A stretch of DNA of 64,000 nucleotides from Dryas octopetala. Its lineage: Eukaryota; Streptophyta; Magnoliopsida; Rosales; Rosaceae. A program made the position numbers and the translations under genes. How positions within the stretch are numbered: position 1 is the first letter of the stretch; every line of letters starts with the position of its first letter. The notes beneath the pieces were generated by a model, which ran no database searches, had not been told where the DNA came from, and saw only the letters and a program-made list of their open reading frames with translations. The DNA lies in contig OY992836.1 in assembly GCA_963921425.1 (NCBI GenBank), positions 16,013,614 through 16,077,613 of the forward strand. The letters are read 5' to 3'. This document shows, in pieces, positions 55,510 to 64,000 of the stretch.

Positions 55510-58146
55510 CTACTTGGGTTTGTGATTCTGATGCTTAAGGGCTTCAAAGCGAGCAGCAAGCGCATCGTAATCTGGAAGATTGGGATGAACACGAGAAAAT
55601 GAATCCTGCTTAAATGCTGCTGAAGGTACTGGTGGTGGATGACGCTCAGGTGGTGGATGAATGCCAGCAGGAGGCGACTCCATTTCAATTTCTTCATCAC
55701 AGTCTGATTCATCAAACTTTATATCTGAATGTTTTGTTGGCGGGTTATAGCTGTATCTCCTATAGAAGAATCTATTGTCATCTCCATGGCTATGCATTGT
55801 TTCTTCATTGCTTGAAGAATGAGACCTATCAATTCCACGAGCTTTAGATTGATGATGCATATTCTGAGAGTCAACTGGTGGACCATTTGGCATGAAGCGG
55901 CCTGTGGAATTGCCGGACAGGGTTCCAAATCCATCATTATTCACCTTATTATCAAAAGGAGGTGCTTGAGATGCCTGATTGAAGTCTTTGTTAGCCAGAT
56001 GCGCAGCAGCTTGTGCGGCAGAAATTGCATCACTGGCAGATTTTGCAGCTGCTTCGGCAGCTGATGCTGTGTCTACAAAATGCATATACCCTCCTCTTTC
56101 TCCACCACCACTTGTTCTGTGTAAAAAACTGGAAGTAAGTATGATAGAATAAATCAAAAAATCAAAAAAAGGTAAGAGTTTAATTTACAATGAGATGAGT
56201 AAATAACCAAGTTACCTCTTTTCTGGCCTTTTAGGCTCAACAGATTGGTCATGCACAGGTAAGCTGGATGCACTAACAAAATTTCGCGGTCCTTGCTGAT
56301 CAAATAAAGTAAACAGAAATCTTAAAATGGAAAATGTCCTCAATTAATTAAACATGTGAGTGAGTGAGAGAGAGAGAGAGAGAGAAACACACTATAGGCT
56401 CTTCTGGAGGCTTGAGAAGCTCCTGCTCAGATTCTGTAGTATCCCATTCAATCTGGTATTCCTTGGCTATCTCCTTCATGATTTTCAACTTTACTTCACC
56501 CGTAGGGGATCTAACAGAGAGCTTTTCGATCAGCTGTAAGACAGCATAAGCGCTCAACAATCATTCAGAGAAACTAAAATATGAACTGAAAACAGAAAAA
56601 TTCAAATAGTTGAAAGAAATCTACTACTCAAAAGCAAAAATCTATGGTCGGTCTAATAATAATAAAAGAAATGATATGGCTGGAAGACCATGCTTACAAT
56701 GCGATTCACACCAGCGTTGGGTCGTAGATCTGTAGCCGCAGATACGAAATCTTTTCCATATTTCTTCTCAAAAATATCCCTAAGTACCGTTAGTTCTGGA
56801 ATCTCAGAGCACCTTGGGGCTGCAAAGATTAAACTAGCAATTCCTTCTTTTAGATCAGCTGGGCATTCCCTGTAACAAATTCGAGCAGCATTGGATAAAC
56901 ATACTCTTTAACAGCTGTGAAATGCAACAAAGATATTAGATTCTTATATCACCTTTGCTTTGCGATGATTGTAAGTCTAGCCACAACTAATTCACAGAAG
57001 AGCTCAATGATTTCATTTGCAGCCAAAACATTCTGTTCTCTTATCACATGTTCAACCTACAAAACACAAGAACTCATTTGTAGTTAGTGCCAATTTCATT
57101 AACCATGTTACATAATCACAAACCCACAGCCACATGTTTCATCACAAATTTAGTGTCCATAACAATTTTAAGCAGAACTTTGGGTAATGAAGAAGGGGTA
57201 TAGCCAAGCCTTCAGTAACATGATTTCTGTTATGCAAAATTATAAACCACTCAACTATCTTAAAAAAGAGCACTCTAATTCGGCAATGCTTACAGATTAG
57301 GTGGAACATAGCTTCACGCATTCGCATTTTACTTGTCTTATTTTTACTTCCAAACTCCCATATTCATGAACACAAATGTGTAAATACCAAATAAAATATT
57401 TTTGGATTCACATAAAAAAAAAAAAAAGATAAATCAAACATCCATTATCATAGACAGCCCATTTACTGAATAGCCTAATATTGTGTAAAACAGATGATAA
57501 ATTTTGATGAATAGCATAAAAAAAGAAAAGAGAAATCAAACCTCAATTAACAGATGATACCATACACAGAAAATTCTTAATGAACCAAGAACAAAAAATT
57601 TAAGACTTTAGAATTTAGACATGATAAGTACCCTGATACGCGCAGTGGCGTCTTGACCAGACTTTAGGAGCAAGGCAATGTCACGCCTCATCTGCCTCAC
57701 TACCACCTGTCCCTTGTTCCTCAGCAGCTTTATTCTGGCCACCGCCATCTTCGCCGCCGTTTTGCTGTTACACCATTTATTCCCATTAAAAAAAATGCAA
57801 CCAAATTCATTTAGCAAAAGACTAATTCCCTACACCCTGTTAAATTGCCGAGAAAATGCAAGCATTTAACAAAGATGTCAACTTTATCAACTTTTCAGTA
57901 TCTGGGTCTCCATAATTCCCACTACCCACATTTTCTAGGCAACCAAACACAGGGACTAATAAAGTAACTGAGAAAAGTTAATAGATTAAAGCAAAAAAAT
58001 AGAAACCCAGAAAGGGGAATGAGAGAGAGAGAGAGAGAGAGAGAAGAAATGTACCATTTGGAAGAGTTGAAGCCCCAGCGGAAGAGCGAGAGGCCGAGCT
58101 TGACGAGCTTCTTGGTGTGGGTTGTGGCTGCAGTGGCGACAGTCAT
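55510..58146 (-). CDS. IST1-like protein (regulator of VPS4/ESCRT-III in MVB sorting)
   Basis: Seven exons: 58055-58146, 57632-57764, 56953-57056, 56698-56869, 56393-56533, 56216-56295 and 55510-56116. Total 1329 bases, 442 residues, phases consistent. The Ist1 domain spans ~20-180: KTAAKMAVARIKLLRNKGQ, VRQMRRDIALLLKSGQDATA, VEHVIREQNVLAANEIIEL, CPADLKEGIASLIFAAPRC, then KKYGKDFVSAATDLRPNAGV. The C-terminal half is low-complexity, with an Ala-rich helix (AAEAAAKSASDAISAAQAAA) and a final LPDYDALAARFEALK, a MIT-interacting motif of the IST1 class. IST1 proteins modulate VPS4 and ESCRT-III during vacuolar sorting (family knowledge). The intron 5 donor is ATA|GTGTGT. Confidence 0.92.
58021..58044. 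repeat. (GA)n microsatellite
   Basis: About 12 GA units in intron 1 of the IST1-like gene, just after the donor. On the transcript this is a CT-rich run. Confidence 0.9.
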
Positions 58147-59155
58147 GGTCTGAGTGAGTCCGAGACCGAAACTGAGACTCTGAGACAGACAGAGCTCTGA
58201 GGGTTTGGGTTTTGGTTGGGTATTTCTAGGGAGTATAACGGTCGACTGAAATGGAAAGCAATAAAAAAGCGATCTTTTTAGAGTATTTTGATCGGACGGT
58301 CCATTGGAGCCCACTTGATCACCGTCCTATGAAATTGTCTATCAGCTTGATTTCTTGGACCGGAGGCCCATAAACAACCGGATCTTGGATTTCATTTACT
58401 ATATGGTCCTTTAAAAGGCAAATAGAGCCGTTGCGTTGTTTGACACGCGGGAGAGACGTGGATCGTGATGCGAAGAATCCAATGTTATAGTCGGTGTGAG
58501 GCTCTGTTTGCAACTTCTAATCTTGTAATGCCACGTGTGGTGATTGAGATATTTGTATGAGTTCATTTTTGTTCACCACAAAAAAGAGGTGGTGACCGGT
58601 GAGCATTGCCACCATGGTAAATGGGTGACACGTGTCATAAAAAAGTGGTCAAGTGATATGTGTCACTTATCCACTATGGTAGCAAAAATAAATCTTTTTT
58701 TGTATGTTCTTACTCAATTATTTTTTATTTTTTTAATACAAATTCCAATCTCTTGTCATTTACATTTTGATTGTTTGAGGAAATTTTTTTGATACAAATA
58801 TCACACAACAAATGAAAGAGGATGCATTGTCGATATATTGGATATGAATCATATTAGCATATTTTTAAGATTAAATACGATTGTAACTGGATTATCAAAT
58901 TGATATTATGATCAACTATAAGTCTATATCTAATTAATTGTAATTGTATCGGATCTTTGATAAAAGTTGTATTAAAATTCGATCCATTTTGATAAGGATT
59001 TGTGATTTTTTTTGGTTAATTAATTTGAATTTGTAATTAGAATTGTATTAAAATGCGATTCTTTAGATACAAGCACAACTCCTTATATTTTTTATTTTAT
59101 TTGCTTTTTGAATTTATATAAATAAGTAAAATCATTTATGTGTATTTTTATTGAT
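58147..59155. other. intergenic upstream of IST1-like gene
   Basis: 58147-58500 is the promoter region of the IST1-like gene. 58590-58690 holds an imperfect inverted repeat. The rest is AT-rich with no gene. Confidence 0.5.
58604..58687. repeat. imperfect inverted repeat (hairpin)
   Basis: Arm 1 (ATTGCCACCATGGTAAATGG, then GTGACACGTGTCA) pairs with arm 2 (TGATATGTGTCACTTATCC, then ACTATGGTAGCAAA) over ~33 bases with a ~16-base loop and several mismatches. It could be a small MITE or a hairpin RNA locus. Confidence 0.5.
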
Positions 59156-59160
59156 ATAAC

Positions 59161-59452
59161 TGTGAGAATTGTCAATTCATTTTGAAATAGATGTCTAAAT
59201 TTCTTCATGGTATCAGAGCAAGTTCACCTACGCGCGTTAAGCCAAATGGTCACACGTGCTCTACGTTACCCAATATGAATATAAGTCATTCACGTGTTTG
59301 GTTTCAAGTAACGCCACACATGCGGGGGCGTGTGAGAATGTGGATTGTTATACCACTTTGGAAAATTATAATATTGCATGGTGACTTATAAGGGTCTTGG
59401 GCTACCCCTCCTATTATCAATTGATTTCGACATGAATACCTAAATTTCTTCG
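59161..59452 (+). mobile_element. TRIM (miniature LTR retroelement), TSD ATAAC
   Basis: Short terminal repeats flank a non-coding interior. The 5' LTR (59161-59207) and 3' LTR (59331-59452) both start TGTGAGAAT and end near TAAATTTCTTC. The 5' copy has lost about 75 internal bases. A tRNA-iMet-type primer site TGGTATCAGAGC follows the 5' LTR at 59208-59219. A polypurine-like GCGGGGGCG (59322-59330) precedes the 3' LTR. The 5 bp duplication ATAAC lies at 59156-59160 and 59453-59457. The last base of the 3' LTR is G where CA is expected. There are no coding domains, so it depends on other elements. Confidence 0.75.
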
Positions 59453-59457
59453 ATAAC

Positions 59458-60145
59458 AACTTATATTACTGTTACATACACTCTCGTATAATATTAGTCT
59501 TAATTCATATTTGATTTGGAACATATTACATAACAAATTAACACCAAATATTAAACTATTGAATTTGGGCTTATGTAATGTGGGCTTGCCTTTTTGACTT
59601 TTAATGCATTTACTCTTTTCGTCAAAAATAAAATAAAATTAGATCGTAATTAAATTATGGGAGATTTAGAGTTCAGTCCATTTTATGAGTGTTTCTTAGA
59701 CTAAAATCGATAGTGATTTAGGGTTTTTAATTAAGTTTTTTTATTTTTCTTCTTTACAGCTTTTTATGTTAGGTTTTAACTCCAACTAATCCTATCAAAT
59801 CTGGATTGGAACGAGATCAAATTCCGGTTCATTAACAAACTCAAGAATGCCCATTTAGAGTTTCACAGATTTGGGAATACCCCTGACAAAACTAACAAAA
59901 TAAGAGTTGAAAACTTGAAACAGAAAGGAATCACATAAAGATGTAATTAAGTGGAGCAATAATGATTCAGATCATTTCAATTCAAACTGTACTATACATT
60001 TAGATACATGCACAGAAATGCACATTCAGAAACAAAAAGGTGATCAAGAACTATATGTGTAGATCCTCTAAAATTCGGATACCAGCAATGGGAGAATATA
60101 TATGGTACAAATGGAAAGATGGGAATATGATGATGACCCAATATC
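59458..60145. other. intergenic, 3' flank of the DUF241 gene
   Basis: AT-rich spacer. No gene or repeat was recognised. Confidence 0.5.
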
Positions 60146-61099
60146 CTAATGAGAGAGTATGTTGAGGAGAGAAACTCTAGTGTGAATCAAGAGCCTAAAC
60201 AAGCCCTCCAACCCATTTTCAAGGTCTTCTATGCTTGAATCCAAGACCTCCAATCTTCTCTGTGCAGATTGAATCTTCTCAGCTTCAACTTCTTCACTTG
60301 CATTGTGTCCAAGCAGGTTACTAACGGCAATATCCACATTTTCCAGCTCATTCATGCTTTTCTGTTGATAATTGTCACACACTACCACCCCTTTGTGCAC
60401 CAAAATTGAAACCAATGACCACCTGCTAGGCCTTGGTTTCAATTGTGGAGTGGAAAGGAATGAAATGAGTGACTGAAAAATGGAACTGGTGATCAAACTG
60501 GCCTCTCTAAGCACCCTCACCACCGCGGTGAGATGGTTGTCTAGATCCAAAGGGAAGGCTTCATATTTGTGATCCATTTCCTTCAAAGCTGCAAGAAACT
60601 GATGAGCAATTTCCTTCTTCATCTTTTTTCTGATGCATACATATGCAGTGACATTGTCTTCGAGGCTCGAATCCCCAACCTTTCTCCGGCGGAGAGCAGA
60701 TTGAAGCTCTCTAACACTCTCCTTCATTGTCAAAATGGCATCCCTTGTGTTGCCACATACATCCAAGTACTTAACAGAGCCATCCAACAATTCTTCAACC
60801 CATTTCTGATTTTGGTGCAGGGCTAGTGCCTGTTGTGTCAATGGCAATTGAAGTAGATCCTTAATGCAGATGTACAAGTCTTTGAGGCCACATAGCCCTT
60901 TGCATATTGAATCTGCCTTTGATGATGATGATGATGATGTTGTTGTTGTTGTTGTTGCCTCCCAACAAGCCTTGAGCTTGTTCAACTCCTCCTCTGTTCT
61001 GAGTGTGCTGGGATGTGATCTAGCAGGCATACTAATGGATCGAACATTGTAGCGCTTGGAGGGCTTTGGAGAGAATGAAGCCATCGTTGCTCTTTTCAT
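60146..61099 (-). CDS. DUF241 family protein
   Basis: Single-exon gene of 317 codons from ATG 61099 (MKRATMASFSPKPSKRYNVR). A second ATG six codons in is possible. It matches the plant DUF241 family: a basic N-tail with the conserved RSISMPARSHPS, then an all-helical domain (GLCGLKDLYICIKDLLQLPL, ELLDGSVKYLDVCGNTRDAI, ESVREL), ending LENGLEGLFRLLIHTRVSLL. The molecular function is unknown for the family. A codon-level repeat at 60914-60955 (GAT/GTT runs on the plus strand) encodes a Thr/Ser homopolymer (TTTTTTSSSSSS) after residue 48. That tract is a likely site of length variation. Intronless, like other family members, and the upstream one of a tandem pair. Confidence 0.88.
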   Translation of the reverse strand: MKRATMASFSPKPSKRYNVRSISMPARSHPSTLRTEEELNKLKACWEATTTTTTSSSSSSKADSICKGLCGLKDLYICIKDLLQLPLTQQALALHQNQKWVEELLDGSVKYLDVCGNTRDAILTMKESVRELQSALRRRKVGDSSLEDNVTAYVCIRKKMKKEIAHQFLAALKEMDHKYEAFPLDLDNHLTAVVRVLREASLITSSIFQSLISFLSTPQLKPRPSRWSLVSILVHKGVVVCDNYQQKSMNELENVDIAVSNLLGHNASEEVEAEKIQSAQRRLEVLDSSIEDLENGLEGLFRLLIHTRVSLLNILSH

Positions 61100-63867
61100 C
61101 TTAGGAAGGAAGGCTATGCAATTTAGAATTTAGATTGGATTGGATTCAATAAGAACCTTGTATTGTTCTGGGTTCAAAGTCACATATTTATACCTAGGTG
61201 TACATTTTAGAGAAGATGTTTGGGGACCAAAAGAATCTTTGGGTCCTAATGTCAATGTGGTAAACATGTGATGCAGTGTGGGCTGCTAGTCCATGGCTTG
61301 TGTGTTATGTTGTCACGTCTTCCACCAACTAAACAAACAAAGCCTCCCATTTAATATGACCAATAATGTTGTTATTTGGGTAAGGTGTTGTCCCAAAATT
61401 GGGTTTTTGTTTTGCATCATAGGGCAGATTCATTTGGTATTTTCCTTCCTTCTCTTCCTTTGATGCACCACCCTCCACCGCCACATTTGGTTATCAATAG
61501 GTCAAGAATTGTCCATGGAGGTTGGTGTCAAATCAAAGAAGTGGGGCTTTTAAAGTTCTTTGGATATGGAAGAAGCCTTGAATATATCCAGAAATCAAAC
61601 AATATCTAGAGAGATATGAAGAACCATGTTTTTTAATTAATTTCGGAATTTGGTTGGAAATGGGGAGTTAACATTGAAAGCAAAGGTCATATATTCATTA
61701 TTCATAAATGGGTTGCACGAGAGGCATGTCTTTGTTATGTTCCCCTTGAGCCTTGCAACATGCCAAATGCCATTAAACCACATCAGTTTAAGACTTGTTT
61801 AGTTGATTATGTGTATGATACGCCTAATATGTTTCATATTTGATCTTTGCATATCCTCCTAGCTACTACATTGACCTTCACTCACCTACAGCCTACAGGG
61901 TCTGTGGTCATGCATGAGATCACAGCACAGGTTTATGAGAGCTTGCTTTTTCTGTAAGTAGTGGGATTGTATTTCCTTTTCTTCTTACAAATGGCCTTAA
62001 AAGAAGGGAATGATTCTGTTTGATAACTACTTTTTGGCACATATTATTGGTGACTGAATGTGAAGGCTCCTAACAGTAAAGAAGAACTTTTTCTAGGCAC
62101 TTCTTCAGAACGCGTTATAAAACTTCTAGATCAGTGAGGCCAAATCTTACAGTTTACAGTAATTGGCCATTTTTTGTTTCTTTGTTTTTTTAAGTTTAAT
62201 ACTGTGATATGCGAAAAAGTTAGTGTCAGTCCTTTACTAGATGATTAATCGCCATGGCTTGAAGTTCCAAAGTGCATAACTTACCAGTTGGTGAGTCAAT
62301 GATATTTGTGATACGTGTCACATTATATAAAATGTCATATAATTTGTAAAACAATTCGATAAAGATTTTGTGCAAAGAGTATTTTTTTCAATTCTAGTAT
62401 CAAACAAAAAACAGAGGGGTTAAGATTACTATTGCTTGCAAATATATCAATTTATTTGATAGAGTGCCTTTGCTTGGGAAAGAGACAAGTAGAAAAGAAG
62501 AAAGATATATTCTATCACAGTAATCAGCAAATTTAATGCTAGAGTAAAGGCTGATCATCAACATAAAATAATTGAGCTTCCTTCCCAAGTCCCCTTCAGC
62601 AAGCTGCACGTGAACAACTAAATTATAGGCTTAATTCTCCCAAATTTGTACATCAAGTTTGAAAAGAAAATGAATACAGCATTTATGCCGTGGGATAAAT
62701 ATTCGCATTCTTAATCTTAAATAATTTTTTGGGCTATACCAGTCACTTCATTGATTCTGTACGAGGCTACAATTTGACAATTTGTCACTTCCTATGTCAT
62801 TATTCCAAATTGAACAGAAGAAAAGTACAGATTAATGCAGAAAGAGATGGCTGGCTGAAAGTTTTGAAGTTGAAACATTACCAATATTGTTAATTTTCTC
62901 TTTATTGCCGCAAGATATAGGGTGGTGTACATGTACTGGTGTCACGCTTCAATCCAAAAAATATCTAATTACCTGCGAATCACATCTTAACTCGAGAATG
63001 AAACATTTTCTGAGTCGGGACAGATATTATTGACTTTTTTTTTTTTTTTTTCTTTGGGAGCAAAATTTGTAGAGTGACAGTTATATATGCCCTTTCTCGT
63101 ATGTCTATGTATCACATGCCGATCACATAATGAGATAATTGTAAGAATGATATATACTTCCTGGTTCATCGAAGACTTTCTCATAAAGGAACAAATAGGG
63201 GTGTGGGAATTAAAAAAAAAAAGATTTATTCTTGACGTTTAGTTTGATGATATCAATGAAAAGATTTAGTGGGGGACACTCCAAAGTTATTTGGGCTTAA
63301 GAATCCTAGGATTTAATATGTAATTTTTACACAAGTAATATGAAAAAAGCCAAGGGATCTCTTAGATGAAGTGAATATGATTTTTGATGGTTCAAGAAGC
63401 ATTTAAACATAACTTAGCAAAGATCAAGAGGATTTGGCACATCAGTAAAGAATCTGCAGAGGGATTTGAGGAGCTGCTATTGTTCTTGAAGAATTTGAAA
63501 TGTAGATATATATTTCAAATCCTGTATTATTGATCTTAATTCCTAATTTCCTATTACTCGGAAATCAAATTCTTTCTTTACAAGTTTCTTTAGCCTTGCA
63601 TGCACTATTGCTTAGACATTATGCACATGGAATATGGAGTATAGAGTTCAAGAGTGCTGCTTCTTAGATAAAAATCAAAAGATATAAAAGGAACACCATG
63701 ATGTGATTCAGAAACTTGGGTATCAATTGTATTTCATTGTATGTCTATACATTATACATAGAACAAATGTATCAAAAAAGTTGTGATCCCAAAGGAAATC
63801 CTAATAAAAATGTGGATGCCTTGGATTTTTGAGTCAACAGTGGCCTAACTAATTTGAGAACACATAA
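61100..63867. other. intergenic between the two DUF241 genes
   Basis: AT-rich. 61100-61400 is the promoter side of the first DUF241 gene. Short ORFs in this interval show no family features, and no transposon ends were recognised. Confidence 0.5.
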
Positions 63868-64000
63868 TTATTGTGAGACTATGTTCAAGAGGGAGGCTCT
63901 TGTTTTGATCAAGCGCCTGAACACACTCTCCAACCCATTCTCAAGGCCTTCAATGGTGACCTCCAAAGCCTCCAATCTTTTATGCGCACTTTGAATCTCT
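63868..64000 (-). CDS. DUF241 family protein, second copy, 3' end only
   Basis: On the minus strand, codons from the window edge to TAA 63870-63868 read EIQSAHKRLEALEVTIEGLE, then NGLESVFRRLIKTRASLLNI and VSQ. This matches the last ~45 residues of the neighbouring DUF241 protein (QSAQRRLEVLDSSIEDLENG). The gene continues beyond the right edge. Confidence 0.85.
   Translation of the reverse strand, partial: EIQSAHKRLEALEVTIEGLENGLESVFRRLIKTRASLLNIVSQ

Noticed and set aside
59206..59220. tRNA gene-like match ATGGTATCAGAGCA
   Set aside because: Only the 3'-end complement of tRNA-iMet is present. It is the primer-binding site of the TRIM and there is no cloverleaf.

Overview
This is nuclear DNA from a flowering plant, almost certainly a eudicot. 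The host genes are AT-rich and split by GT-AG introns. The families (SKIP23-type F-box/DUF295, GDSL esterase/lipase, PAT10 S-acyltransferase, LHT-type amino-acid permease, eS30, IST1-like, DUF241) and the transposons (Tat-lineage Ty3/gypsy, CACTA, hAT, TRIM, Copia) are all plant types. The expanded SKIP23-like array would suit Rosaceae, but the sequence alone does not settle the family.

Layout. (1) 1-10149: four minus-strand F-box/DUF295 genes in tandem. The first runs off the left edge. The second and third lie in a recent ~2.6 kb tandem duplication that includes a probable 3'UTR intron. A decayed Copia 3' end lies between the first two. (2) 10225-11640: intergenic, with a ~258 bp tandem repeat. 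(3) 11660-21736: a GDSL lipase pseudogene of five exons. Its exon 4 is split by a 6.76 kb CACTA element (TSD AGA) and, 54 bp away, by a 1.18 kb hAT-like element (8 bp TSD). It also has a 4 bp frameshift and a nonsense codon. The CACTA element carries captured exons of an Argonaute gene and of a MOR1/XMAP215-type gene. (4) 24400-36637: a complete 12.24 kb Tat-lineage Ty3/gypsy retrotransposon. Its two 1059 bp LTRs look identical, its gag-pol ORF is 1837 codons, it has a 71 bp tandem-repeat array, and a three-exon gene of 752 codons runs antisense between pol and the 3' LTR. (5) 36797-38569: the intact GDSL paralogue. (6) 41404-46106: PAT10-like S-acyltransferase, 11 exons. (7) 48164-51074: LHT-like-8 amino-acid transporter, 5 exons. 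(8) 54152-54589: ribosomal protein eS30, with a telo-box promoter and a 5'UTR intron. (9) 55510-58146: IST1-like ESCRT-III regulator, 7 exons. (10) 59161-59452: a TRIM retroelement. (11) 60146-61099: DUF241 gene, with the 3' end of a tandem paralogue at the right edge (63868-64000).

The genes do not form one pathway. The themes are tandem family expansion (F-box, GDSL, DUF241) and heavy transposon remodelling. The most unusual structures are the CACTA element with Argonaute and MOR1 exons sitting inside a dead lipase gene, and the spliced antisense gene inside the retrotransposon. All exon boundaries were placed by eye from splice consensus, reading-frame continuity and family motifs. No database search was run.
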